A stretch of 64,000 nucleotides of DNA from Streptomyces toxytricini (GTDB taxonomy: Bacteria; Actinomycetota; Actinomycetes; Streptomycetales; Streptomycetaceae): NCBI RefSeq assembly GCF_014649915.1, contig NZ_BMTY01000013.1, positions 21,679-85,678 on the forward strand, given 5' to 3'. Below are positions 36,290 to 44,849 of this stretch, piece after piece. The notes below the pieces were generated by a model. The model did not search any database. It had not been told where the DNA came from and was given only the letters and a program-made list of their open reading frames with translations. Each line of letters starts with the position of its first letter. The stretch's first letter is position 1. Both the position numbers and the translations under genes were made by a program.

Positions 36290-37651
36290 ATGGCGGGCAT
36301 GGCTTCCGACACGCACGTGCAGGGCGCCGCCGAGCGCCGGGACCTGGCCGTCCGGGCCGCCGTCGAGCAGGGCCTCGTGGGCGGGGCGGACTCCGCGCCG
36401 CCGCTGGTCTGCCTGCTGGACACCGCCGGGATCCGCTCCTCCGCCGAGGCCCTGGCGGGCGCCTTCGCGGTCGCCGTGCCGCCGGGGACGCCCGTCCTGC
36501 ACGCCTTCGCGGTCAAGGCCGCGCCGCTCGTCCCCGTCCTGCGGCTGCTCGCCGGCTGCGGGCTGGGCTGCGAGGTCGCCAGCCCTGGCGAGCTGGCCCT
36601 GGCCCGGGCCGCCGGGGTGGGCCCGGGGCGGACGGTCCTGGACTCCCCCGCCAAGACGGCGGCCGAGCTGCGCGAGGCCCTCGACCTCGGGATCGCCGTC
36701 AACGCCGACAGCCGGCAGGAGCTGGAGCGCCTCGACGCCCTGGTCGCCCAGCGTCCGACGGCCTCCCCGATCGGCGTACGGATCAACCCCCAGACGGGTG
36801 CCGGCGCCATCGACGCCCTCTCCACGGCCACCGCCACCTCGAAGTTCGGCATCGCCCTGCGCGACGAGGGCGCCCGGGCCTGGCTGGTGCGCGCCTTCCT
36901 GGACCGCCCCTGGCTGACCCGGCTGCACACCCACTCGGGCTCCCAGGGCGTGCCCCTGCCGCTGATCGCCGAGGGCGTGCGGGAGCTGCACGCGCTGGCC
37001 GAGGAGATCAACGCGGCGGCCGGGCGCCGCCAGGTCGACACCCTCGACATCGGCGGCGGCCTGCCCGTCGACTTCACCTCGGACGCGCACACCCCCACGT
37101 ACGCCGACTACGTCGCCGCCCTGCGCGGGGCGGTCCCCGCGCTGTTCGACGGCTCGTACGGGCTGGTCACCGAGTTCGGGCGGTCGCTGCTGGCCAAGCA
37201 CGGCCTGGTCGTGGCGCGCGTCGAGTACACGAAGACCACCGGCGGGCGGCCGATCGCCCTGACCCACGCCGGCGTCCAGCTGGCCACCCGCACGGTCTAC
37301 GCGCCCGCCGCGTGGCCGCTGCGGATCCTCGCCTACGACGCCAAGGGCGCCCCGAAGCAGGGCCCGCCGGTCGCCCAGGACGTCGCCGGCCCGGCCTGCT
37401 TCGCGGGCGACCTGCTGGCGACCGCCCGGGAGCTGCCCGAGCTGGCGCCCGGCGACCTGATCGGCGTCCCCGACACGGGGGCGTACTTCTTCACGGCCCA
37501 CTACGGCTACAACAGCCTGCCCCGGCCGGCCGTCCACGGCTTCACGGTGGACGCCTCGGGCGGGGTGTCCTTCCGTACGGCCCGCCGGGCGCAGACGCCG
37601 GAGGACCTGGCGGCGGAAGCCGGCGCGGACCTGGCGGAGCCCCTCGGCTGA
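36290..37651 (+). CDS. Fold-type III PLP decarboxylase, diaminopimelate-decarboxylase-like
   Basis: 453 residues, ATG at 36290 (or the ATG at 36299; neither has a strong ribosome site). It has an alanine-racemase-like barrel with the PLP lysine Lys76 in LHAFAVKAAPL, EVASPGELALARAAG, TSKFGIAL, HTHSGSQG, DIGGGLPVDF and EFGRSLLAKHG. The C-terminal beta domain carries GPACFAGDLL, where diaminopimelate decarboxylases have CESGD: Cys is kept but Glu is Phe. The end has TGAYFFTAHYGYNSLPRPA. I therefore take it as a decarboxylase for some other amino acid rather than LysA. It is divergent from hutU and convergent with the RpiR gene (16 bp). Confidence 0.8.
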   Translation: MAGMASDTHVQGAAERRDLAVRAAVEQGLVGGADSAPPLVCLLDTAGIRSSAEALAGAFAVAVPPGTPVLHAFAVKAAPLVPVLRLLAGCGLGCEVASPGELALARAAGVGPGRTVLDSPAKTAAELREALDLGIAVNADSRQELERLDALVAQRPTASPIGVRINPQTGAGAIDALSTATATSKFGIALRDEGARAWLVRAFLDRPWLTRLHTHSGSQGVPLPLIAEGVRELHALAEEINAAAGRRQVDTLDIGGGLPVDFTSDAHTPTYADYVAALRGAVPALFDGSYGLVTEFGRSLLAKHGLVVARVEYTKTTGGRPIALTHAGVQLATRTVYAPAAWPLRILAYDAKGAPKQGPPVAQDVAGPACFAGDLLATARELPELAPGDLIGVPDTGAYFFTAHYGYNSLPRPAVHGFTVDASGGVSFRTARRAQTPEDLAAEAGADLAEPLG

Positions 37652-37667
37652 CCGCGCCGCCCCCGGC

Positions 37668-38516
37668 CTACTCCACGAACAGGCCGCGGGCCGCGGCCCG
37701 CGCGTCGAAGGCCTCCAGGCGGGCCTGCGCGTCGGGCAGCGCGTCGGCCATCGCCTCCAGCAGCACCCGCCCCAGCAGCATCGGCGCACAGGCGGTGTCG
37801 AAGGCCAGGCCGGTGCCGACCGGCGCCGGGATCAGCAGGTCGGAGACGCGGGCGACGGGCGCGAACGGCGACTCGGCGACCGTCACCACCGTCAGCCCCG
37901 CCTGCCGGGCGTGCTCCAGCGCCTCGGCCACCTCGCGGGGGTGGCGCGGCAGCGCGAAGCACAGCAGCGCCGACGCGCCGGCGCCGGCGGCGGCGTCGAT
38001 CCGGTCGGCGAGCATGGAGCCGCCCTCGTCGAGGAGCCGCACGTCGGGGTGGACCTTGGCCGCGAAGTACGCGAATCCGCGCGCCTGCGAGGACGCCGCC
38101 CGCAGCCCCAGCACGGGCAGCGGCGCCGACGCGGCGAGCAGCCGGCCCGCCTCCTGGACCGGCGAGGGGTCGGCGAGCATGGCCGAGAGCTGCCGCAGGT
38201 TCTCGATCTCCCCCTGGACGGCCTGCTGGTACTCGTTGTAGGCGTCCTCCTGCGGCTCCTCCGCCCGCTCGGCGGGCGGCGCCACCTCGCGCAGGTGCCG
38301 GCGCAGGGCCGGATAGCCGTCGAAGCCCAGGGCGACCGCGAACCGCGTCACCGAGGGCTGGCTGACCCCGGCCAGCTCGGCGAGCTCCACGCTCGACAGG
38401 AACGGCACCTCGGTGGCGCCGCGCACCATGCAGTGCGCGATCCGCCGCTGGGTGGGCGTCAGCCGGTGCCCCTCGAACAGCCTCTGCAGGCGCGCCGCCG
38501 GGCTGTCGCTCGTCAT
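37668..38516 (-). CDS. MurR/RpiR family transcriptional regulator
   Basis: 282 residues; the ATG at 38516 has GGAGGG 8 nt upstream, so the longer frame to 38549 is not needed. It has an N-terminal helix-turn-helix (about 10-80: LTPTQRRIAHCMV, then VELAELAGVSQPSVTRFAVA) and a C-terminal SIS sugar-phosphate/isomerase-type domain (about 120-270) with PLPVLGLRAASSQARGFAYF and LLCFALPRHPREVAEALEHA. Proteins of this family respond to a small metabolite; the Ser of RAASS would line its site. Adjacency and a shared 8-bp motif suggest it controls the hut genes or the decarboxylase-like gene. Confidence 0.88.
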   Translation of the reverse strand: MTSDSPAARLQRLFEGHRLTPTQRRIAHCMVRGATEVPFLSSVELAELAGVSQPSVTRFAVALGFDGYPALRRHLREVAPPAERAEEPQEDAYNEYQQAVQGEIENLRQLSAMLADPSPVQEAGRLLAASAPLPVLGLRAASSQARGFAYFAAKVHPDVRLLDEGGSMLADRIDAAAGAGASALLCFALPRHPREVAEALEHARQAGLTVVTVAESPFAPVARVSDLLIPAPVGTGLAFDTACAPMLLGRVLLEAMADALPDAQARLEAFDARAAARGLFVE

Positions 38517-38557
38517 CCCGACCCTCCGTCCCCGTACGTATTCAGTCACGGAGCACT

Positions 38558-38575
38558 CTGCATGCGTCTATGCAG
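38558..38575. promoter_or_regulatory. Inverted repeat upstream of the RpiR gene
   Basis: CTGCAT-GCGTCT-ATGCAG is a perfect 6+6 palindrome about 40 bp before the RpiR start, in the divergent gap to the Cys-rich gene. It could be an operator for autoregulation. Confidence 0.3.
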
Positions 38576-38755
38576 GCACGGCAAGCCGCAACCGCTCCGC
38601 GAGACGGACAACCTCCGGTGATCGCGCCTCGGCCGGGAGGTGCAGAGCGGATACTTCACCCTGCAAGCCGACTCGCGAACGAAGCGGACAGGCCGAAGGC
38701 GGCCCTCGGCTCCGGGGGATCCGTTTCCGATCGAAACGCAGGGCGGGGGGAGTAC

Positions 38756-39373
38756 GTGGAGAACCGGTATGCAGGCGGGTGTGCGTCGTGCTCGGTGTGG
38801 GTGTCGGCGGGCGGCGGGTTTCTCGGCAAGGGCGTCACCGGCGGCTGGGAGGTGCGGTGCGCGACCTGCCGGTTCCTGGATGATCGGGCTGCGGCCGACG
38901 ACTTCGACCCGGAGGCCCTCGAGCTGCCGCCGGTGCCGCCGGCCGGCAGCGCAGCCACCGTGGCCCTGCGCGTCCTCACGCTGACCCGGCCTTGCTGGGC
39001 CTGCGGAGAGGCCACGGTGTGCCTGGCAGGCCTGTACCCGCAGCGCCCCGCTCGCGGCTATGTCGGGCTGTTCACCACGGACAGCCCCAGGACGTTGGCG
39101 TTGGCCCGCCGACTGCTCCAGAACCACGGACACGCGGCTTTGGCCGCGACCGTCCGGCCCCGCTACAGCGGGACCATGCGCAAGCGCCAGTTGTCCAACG
39201 GCTGCAGCCACTGCGATGCGCTGCAGGGAAACTTCCCCGTCCAGGAGGAGGCGCTGGGCCGAGTCGCCGCGAGCGGCGTGGACGGACTGGACACGCTGGT
39301 AATCGCCGACTGCCCGGTGCTGGAGTGGCAGGCCGTCGTCCACGGCAGCAGCGGCGGCGTGATGGCCATCTGA
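38756..39373 (+). CDS. Hypothetical protein with four CxxC knuckles (putative zinc-binding)
   Basis: 205 residues, GTG at 38756 with GGGGGGAG close upstream. I do not recognise the family. CASC (9-12) and CATC (about 35) form one likely zinc knuckle pair near the N-terminus; CWAC and a later CSHC (SNGCSHCDALQGNF) form a second. Between them lies TDSPRTLALARRLLQNHGH, a helical stretch. There is no signal peptide or membrane segment, so it is cytoplasmic. The second pair with ALQGNFPVQEE looks like a small conserved module I have seen in other bacterial hypothetical proteins, but I cannot name it. It stands alone between the RpiR and cystathionine beta-synthase genes. Confidence 0.8.
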   Translation: MENRYAGGCASCSVWVSAGGGFLGKGVTGGWEVRCATCRFLDDRAAADDFDPEALELPPVPPAGSAATVALRVLTLTRPCWACGEATVCLAGLYPQRPARGYVGLFTTDSPRTLALARRLLQNHGHAALAATVRPRYSGTMRKRQLSNGCSHCDALQGNFPVQEEALGRVAASGVDGLDTLVIADCPVLEWQAVVHGSSGGVMAI

Positions 39374-39765
39374 GCTGCCGGCCGCCCCGGACGTCTCCCC
39401 AAGCCGAGATCACGCCTGCGTGCGCAAGCCGACGTGCGGCGAGCGGGAACCCGCCGCCGTCCGGGAAGGACGTTGACGGGGCCGGAGAACGCGGGGACCG
39501 CCGCACCCTCGGGGTGTGCGAGGGGCGGGACGACGGCGGTCCCCGCGCGGGACACGGGCCGGGTCAGGGCCGTCCGCGTCCGTGGCGCCGCGGGTCCGGG
39601 AGCCGCTCCGGAGGTGTGCAGACGCCGTTCCGTGGCGCCGGCCGGGGCCCTCGCCCCCGCCGACACCCACCACTGTGCCCCGCGCTTGTTAAGCCGGTGC
39701 TGCCGCCGCGTGACGGGCGCGTGCCGATCGCACGAAGCCCCGCCGCGCGGTCGGCGGCACCGCGG
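39374..39765. other. 392-bp gap without a recognisable gene
   Basis: Lies between the convergent Cys-rich and cystathionine beta-synthase genes. Several open frames cross it on both strands but none shows protein-like composition or a ribosome site. No clear terminator hairpin was found. Confidence 0.5.
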
Positions 39766-41151
39766 TCACGCGTTCTTCGCGAGGAACGCGAGCAGGTCCT
39801 GCCGGCTGACGACGCCGGTCGGCTTGCCCTCGACCAGGACGATCGCCGCGTCGGCCTTGCCGAGGGCTGCCATCAGGTCGGAGACGGGCTCGCCGGAGCC
39901 GACCTGCGGCAGCGGCGCGCTCATGTGCTTCTCCAGCGGGTCGCTCAGCGCGGCGCGCTGCGCGAACAGCGCCGCGAGCAGCTCCTTCTCCACGACGGAG
40001 CCGATGACCTCGGCGGCCATGACGTCCGGGTGGCCGGCGCCGGGCTTGACGACCGGCATCTGGGAGACGCCGTACTCGCGCAGCACCTCGATGGCCTCGC
40101 CGACGGTCTCCTCCGGGTGCATGTGCACCAGGGAGGGCATGTCGCCCTCCTTGTCGGCGAGGACGTCGCCGATGCGGGCGGCGGGGCCCGCCTCCTCCAG
40201 GAAGCCGTGGCCGGCCATCCACTCGTCCGAGAAGATCTTGCTCATGTAGCCGCGGCCGCTGTCCGGGAGCAGGACGACGACGACGTCGTCCGGGCCGAGG
40301 CCCTCGGCGGCGCGCAGCGCGGCGACGACGGCCATGCCGCAGGAGCCGCCGACGAGGAGGCCCTCCTCCTTGGCGAGGCGGCGGGTCATCTGGAAGGAGT
40401 CCTTGTCGGACACCGCGATGATCTCGTCGGCCACGTTCCGGTCGTAGGCGGTCGGCCAGAAGTCCTCGCCGACGCCCTCGACGAGGTACGGGCGGCCCGA
40501 GCCGCCGGAGTACACGGAGCCCTCCGGGTCGGCGCCGATGACCTTGACCTTGCCGCCGGACGCCTCCTTCAGGTAGTTGCCGGTGCCGGAGATCGTGCCG
40601 CCCGTGCCGACGCCGGCCACGAAGTGCGTGATCCTGCCCTCGGTCTGCTCCCACAGCTCGGGACCGGTGGTCTCGTAGTGCGAGCGGGGGTTGTTCGGGT
40701 TGCTGTACTGGTCCGGCTTCCAGGCGCCGGGCGTCTCGCGGACGAGGCGGTCGGAGACGTTGTAGTAGGAATCCGGGTGCTCCGGGTCGACCGCGGTCGG
40801 GCAGACCACGACCTCGGCGCCGTACGCCCGCAGCACGTTGATCTTGTCCATCGACACCTTGTCAGGACAGACGAAGATGCACTTGTAGCCCTTCTGCTGG
40901 GCCACGATGGCGAGTCCTACACCGGTGTTGCCACTGGTCGGCTCCACGATGGTGCCACCGGGCTTGAGAGCACCGCTCTGCTCGGCGGCCTCGATCATCC
41001 GGAGGGCGATGCGGTCCTTCACGGAGCCGCCGGGGTTGAAGTACTCGACCTTGGCAAGGACGGTGGCCTGAAGGCCTTCGGTCACGCGGTTGAGCTTCAC
41101 CAGCGGGGTGTTGCCGACGAGGCTGATCATCGAGTCGTGGAATTGCACCAT
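39766..41151 (-). CDS. Cystathionine beta-synthase
   Basis: 461 residues, ATG at 41151 after CTGGAGAAC. Residues 1-320 are the PLP fold: SLVGNTPLVKLNR, the PLP lysine Lys45 in NPGGSVKDRIAL, EPTSGNTGVGLAIVA, GVGTGGTISGTGNYLKE and LLVGGSCGMA. The last 120 residues hold two CBS domains (MPSLVHMHPEETVGEAIEVL and SDLMAALGKADAAIVLVEG), giving the same order as the animal enzyme but without its N-terminal haem region. It joins serine and homocysteine into cystathionine, the first step of reverse transsulfuration. It is divergent from the SGNH hydrolase gene. Confidence 0.94.
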   Translation of the reverse strand: MVQFHDSMISLVGNTPLVKLNRVTEGLQATVLAKVEYFNPGGSVKDRIALRMIEAAEQSGALKPGGTIVEPTSGNTGVGLAIVAQQKGYKCIFVCPDKVSMDKINVLRAYGAEVVVCPTAVDPEHPDSYYNVSDRLVRETPGAWKPDQYSNPNNPRSHYETTGPELWEQTEGRITHFVAGVGTGGTISGTGNYLKEASGGKVKVIGADPEGSVYSGGSGRPYLVEGVGEDFWPTAYDRNVADEIIAVSDKDSFQMTRRLAKEEGLLVGGSCGMAVVAALRAAEGLGPDDVVVVLLPDSGRGYMSKIFSDEWMAGHGFLEEAGPAARIGDVLADKEGDMPSLVHMHPEETVGEAIEVLREYGVSQMPVVKPGAGHPDVMAAEVIGSVVEKELLAALFAQRAALSDPLEKHMSAPLPQVGSGEPVSDLMAALGKADAAIVLVEGKPTGVVSRQDLLAFLAKNA

Positions 41152-41271
41152 GTTCTCCAGGGATGGGACTCCACGGGTTCTCCGGGAGACATGGCCAGAG
41201 TATGCGGAAAGGGATTGGCCGACGGGCGGTACGGGGCAGGAAGCTCGACGAGGACGGAGGTGGCGTGAAGG

Positions 41272-42297
41272 GTGTCCAGAGCAAGGACGGCCCGCCGGAT
41301 CGCGGCGGGGGCGGCGTACGGCGGAGGCGGGCTCGGCCTGGTCGGGGTCGCCGCCGTGGGGCTGGTGCTGGCGGAGGTCCAGTTCGCCAAGCGAACGGTC
41401 GGCAGCGGCCTGCCGGACCCGCCGCGCGCGGACGGCCTGTACGGCGGCGGCTTCCACGGCGGCGGGCTGGAGCCGGGGCCGCTGCGGCTCGCGATGATGG
41501 GCGACTCGACGGCCGCCGGGCTGGGCGTCCACCGGGCGCGGCAGACCCCGGGGGCACTGCTGGCGTCGGGGCTGGCGGCGGTCGCAGAGCGGCCGGTGGA
41601 GCTGCGGAACGTGGCCCTGTCCGGGGCGATGTCCGACGACCTCGACCGGCAGGCCGGGCTGCTGCTGGACGGTGACGCGCCGCCGCCGGACATCTGCGTG
41701 ATCATGATCGGGGCGAACGACGTGACGCGCCGCATGCCGCCCACGCAGTCGGTGCGGCACCTCACCTCGGCGGTGCGGCGGCTGCGGCTGGCGGGCACCG
41801 AGGTCGTCGTCGGGACCTGCCCCGACCTGGGCACGATCGAGCCGGTGTACCAGCCGCTGCGGTGGCTGGCCCGGCGGGTGTCGCGGCAGCTGGCCGCGGC
41901 CCAGACCATAGGGGCCGTCTCGCTGGGGGCGCGCACGATCTCGATGGGGGACCTGCTGGGCCCGGAGTTCGCGGCGAACCCGCGCGAGATGTTCGGCCCG
42001 GACTCCTACCACCCGTCGGCCGAGGGGTACGCGACCGCGGCGATGGCGATCCTGCCGACGGTGTGCGCGGCGCTGTCCCTGTGGCCCGAGTCGGACCGGC
42101 TGGAAGTGGCCCGGGACGAGGACATGCTGCCGGTGGCCAAGGCCGCCTCGGCCGCAGCCGGCCAGGCGGGCACGGAGGTCACCCCGGCCCGCGGCCCGTG
42201 GGCCCTCCTGAAACACCGCCGCCGCCGCCGCGTCCCGTCGGAAGACGCCGCCCCGACCCACCCCCCGGCCACCCTCACCCACTCCCAGGACCCCTGA
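41272..42297 (+). CDS. SGNH/GDSL-family hydrolase
   Basis: 341 residues. The GTG at 41272 has GGAGG 10 nt upstream. An N-terminal hydrophobic helix (about 10-35) suggests a signal anchor. SGNH blocks: LAMMGDSTAAGLG (nucleophile Ser), the Gly of ALSGAMSDDL, IMIGANDVTRR (Asn) and FGPDSYHPSAEGYA (Asp/His). Such enzymes act as esterases or lipases, often on acetyl groups of sugars or on lipids. Residues 245-341 are a basic Pro-rich tail with HRRRRRVPSED. The region directly after the stop is the alternating repeat array. Confidence 0.88.
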   Translation: MSRARTARRIAAGAAYGGGGLGLVGVAAVGLVLAEVQFAKRTVGSGLPDPPRADGLYGGGFHGGGLEPGPLRLAMMGDSTAAGLGVHRARQTPGALLASGLAAVAERPVELRNVALSGAMSDDLDRQAGLLLDGDAPPPDICVIMIGANDVTRRMPPTQSVRHLTSAVRRLRLAGTEVVVGTCPDLGTIEPVYQPLRWLARRVSRQLAAAQTIGAVSLGARTISMGDLLGPEFAANPREMFGPDSYHPSAEGYATAAMAILPTVCAALSLWPESDRLEVARDEDMLPVAKAASAAAGQAGTEVTPARGPWALLKHRRRRRVPSEDAAPTHPPATLTHSQDP

Positions 42298-42330
42298 CCC
42301 CGACTTCCATCCCGACCACCGCCCACTCCG

Positions 42331-42960
42331 GCCCCGCCCGCGCTTGAGGCGCGGGGCCGGGGGCGGAGCCCCGAAGCCCACCCGCCCCCGGGCCTCCCAC
42401 CCCCGGGGGTCGGGCACATCCAGCCCCGCCGGCGCGCGACGCCCGGGGCTCTGGGCAGAGCCCGAAAACACTCGGGGCCCGAAACCCCACCCGCCCCGGG
42501 CGCCTCCCACCCCCGGGCGGGCAACTCCAGCCCCGCCGGCGCTTGAGGCGCGGGGCCCGGGGCAGAGCCCCGAAACCCACCACCCCGGGCCTCCCACCCG
42601 GGGGCGGCACATCCAGCCCCGCCGGCGCGCGACGCCCGGGCTCTGGGCAGAGCCCGAAAACACGCGGGGCCCGAAGCCCCGAAACCCCAACCGCCCCGGG
42701 CGCCTCCCACCCCCGGGCGGGCACATCCAGCCCCGCCGGCGTTTGAGGCGCGGGGTGCGGGGCAGAGCCCCGAAAACCCACCCACCCCGGGCCTCCCACC
42801 CCCGGGAGGGCAAACCCAGCCCCGCCAGCGCGCGAGGCCCGGAGCTCTGGGCAGAGCCCCGAAACCCACCCGCCCCGGGCCTCCCACCCCCGGGGCCGGG
42901 CAAACCCAGCCCCGCCGGCGTTTGAGGCGCGGGGTGGGGGGCAGAGCCCCGGGAGCCCCC
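42331..42960. repeat. Seven-copy array of alternating repeat units
   Basis: Units begin at about 42331, 42420, 42528, 42613, 42727, 42817 and 42907 (spacing 85-114 bp). Each starts near CCAGCCCCGCCGGCG and has a following hairpin of the GGGGCAGAGCCCCG or GGGCTCTGGGCAGAGCCC kind, then a CCCCGGGCCTCCCACCCCCG stretch. Two subtypes alternate strictly: type 1 has CTTGAGGCGCGGGG or TTTGAGGCGCGGGG, type 2 has CGCGACGCCC or CGCGAGGCCC. Type 1 is the same element as repeat D near 31.6-31.9 kb. Open frames through this region (both strands) are composition-driven. Confidence 0.9.
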
Positions 42961-43160
42961 GGCCGGACTTCCGGCTCGCGAGCCCCGGCTCCGTACGCCC
43001 CCGCGGGGCAGCGGGGCACGGGCCCCGCACACCCCCGGACCAGCCACCCGACCCCGCGGAGCGACCGGCATCACACGCCCCACCCGGTGACCAAGACCGT
43101 ACGGGCCGGTAACTTCGCTTGCGGTCCGCAATGAGCCGCAACTCACCCCTTGGAGCCCCG

Positions 43161-44381
43161 ATGCCCGAAGCCGTCATCGTTTCCGCCGCCCGCTCCCCGA
43201 TCGGGCGCGCCTTCAAGGGGTCCCTCAAGGACGTCCGCCCGGACGACCTCACGGCGACGATCATCCAGGCCGCGCTGGCCAAGATCCCCGAGCTGGACCC
43301 GCGGGAGATCGACGACCTGATGCTCGGCTGCGGCCTGCCCGGCGGCGAGCAGGGCCACAACCTGGCCCGCATCGTCGCGGTGCAGATGGGCATGGACTAC
43401 CTGCCCGGCACCACGATCACCCGATACTGCTCCTCCTCGCTGCAGACCTCCCGCATGGCCCTGCACGCGATCAAGGCGGGCGAGGGCGACGTCTTCATCT
43501 CCGCCGGCGTGGAGACCGTCTCCCGCTCGGTGAAGGGCACCTCGGACGGCCTGCCGGAGACGCACAACCCGCTGTTCGCGGAGGCGGAGGCGCGGACCGC
43601 CGAGGTCGCCCAGTCCGAGGGCTCGACCTGGCACGACCCGCGCGAGGACGGCCTGATCCCGGACGCGTACATCTCGATGGGCCAGACCGCCGAGAACCTG
43701 GCCCGTCTGAAGGGCGTCACGCGCCAGGACATGGACGAGTTCGGCGTCCGCTCCCAGAACCTGGCCGAGGAGGCCATCAAGAACGGCTTCTGGGCCCGCG
43801 AGATCACCCCGGTGACCACCCCGGACGGCACGGTCGTCAGCACGGACGACGGCCCGCGCGCCGGCGTCACCCTGGAGGGCGTGCAGGGTCTGAAGCCGGT
43901 CTTCCGCCCGGACGGCCTGGTCACGGCCGGCAACTGCTGCCCGCTGAACGACGGCGCCGCCGCGCTGGTCATCATGAGCGACACGAAGGCTCGCGAGCTG
44001 GGCCTGACCCCGCTGGCCCGGATCGTGTCCACCGGCGTCACCGCCCTCTCCCCGGAGATCATGGGCCTGGGCCCGGTCGAGGCGTCGAAGCAGGCCCTGA
44101 AGCGGGCCGGCCTGACGGTCGGCGACATCGACCTGTTCGAGATCAACGAGGCGTTCGCCGCGCAGGTCATCCCCTCCTACCGGGACCTCGGCATCCCGCT
44201 GGAGAAGCTGAACGTCAACGGCGGCGCCATCGCAGTCGGACACCCCTTCGGGATGACCGGTGCCCGCATCACCGGCACCCTGATCAACAGCCTCCAGTTC
44301 CACGACAAGCAGTTCGGCCTGGAGACGATGTGCGTGGGCGGCGGCCAGGGCATGGCGATGGTGATCGAGCGGCTGAGCTGA
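43161..44381 (+). CDS. Acetyl-CoA acetyltransferase (thiolase)
   Basis: 406 residues; the ATG at 43161 follows TTGGAG and starts MPEAVIVSAARSPIGRAFKG, the family's usual N-terminus. The nucleophile is Cys90 in ITRYCSSSLQT. The remaining active-site blocks are INEAFAAQ (Asn), GGAIAVGHPFGMTGAR (His) and MCVGGGQGMAMV (second Cys). It condenses or cleaves acyl-CoA in the cytoplasm, either in the last beta-oxidation step or in acetoacetyl-CoA formation. The final 15 bp of the gene, including the stop, form the start of a 101-bp tandem repeat. It stands alone between the repeat array and a terminator. Confidence 0.94.
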   Translation: MPEAVIVSAARSPIGRAFKGSLKDVRPDDLTATIIQAALAKIPELDPREIDDLMLGCGLPGGEQGHNLARIVAVQMGMDYLPGTTITRYCSSSLQTSRMALHAIKAGEGDVFISAGVETVSRSVKGTSDGLPETHNPLFAEAEARTAEVAQSEGSTWHDPREDGLIPDAYISMGQTAENLARLKGVTRQDMDEFGVRSQNLAEEAIKNGFWAREITPVTTPDGTVVSTDDGPRAGVTLEGVQGLKPVFRPDGLVTAGNCCPLNDGAAALVIMSDTKARELGLTPLARIVSTGVTALSPEIMGLGPVEASKQALKRAGLTVGDIDLFEINEAFAAQVIPSYRDLGIPLEKLNVNGGAIAVGHPFGMTGARITGTLINSLQFHDKQFGLETMCVGGGQGMAMVIERLS

Positions 44382-44595
44382 GCCGCAGCGGAGGGTAGGG
44401 GTCGCCCGAGGAACGAGGGCGGCACCTGCCCGCAGCGGAGGCGAAGCCCAGCGCGACCAAAGGCACCGAGCGGCTGAGCTGAGCCGCAGCGGAGGGTAGG
44501 GGTCGCCCGTGGAACGAGGGCGGCACCTGCCCGGAGCGGAGGCGAAGCCCAGCGCGACCAAAGGCACCGAGCGGCTGGGCTGAGCCGCAGCGGGC
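44367..44595. repeat. 101-bp tandem repeat beginning inside the thiolase 3' end
   Basis: Copies start at 44367, 44468 and 44569, each with GAGCGGCTGAGCTGAGCCGC (the third with GGGCTGAG). Copies 1 and 2 are full length and differ at only about two bases; copy 3 is about 27 bp. The first copy contains the last five codons and stop of the thiolase, so the duplication includes real coding sequence. Confidence 0.93.
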
Positions 44596-44660
44596 CGGGT
44601 TTCCCCTGGTCCGGGCCCACTCCCGCGTCCGCGTCCAACCCTCCCGCGGCCGAGCTGTGA

Positions 44661-44702
44661 CCGAATCTCCCCCAGGATGTGACAAACATCCTGGGGGTTC
44701 GG
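44661..44702 (+). terminator. Strong hairpin terminator
   Basis: CCCCCAGGATGT-GACAA-ACATCCTGGGGG is a 12-bp perfect stem, extended after a small bulge by CCGAA/TTCGG, and followed by an AT-rich CATTTATG. It closes the thiolase transcript before the next gene's promoter. Confidence 0.85.
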
Positions 44703-44849
44703 CATTTATGCAGGTCAACCGGGGTAGGGCGCTCTCCTGTGTGACGAAGACCCTGTCCATTTCGTGACGTAATGCACTGCACGCCATTCCCAGGTCGGGA
44801 CACTCTGATGTAGGAAGTCGGGGGATCGAGTCAAATCAGGAGTTAGTCA

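Noticed and set aside
42006-43019. Long open reading frames over the repeat array on the minus strand
   Set aside because: The predicted proteins are Gly/Ala/Arg/Pro repeats that follow the DNA repeats, with no ribosome site; they are an effect of GC content.
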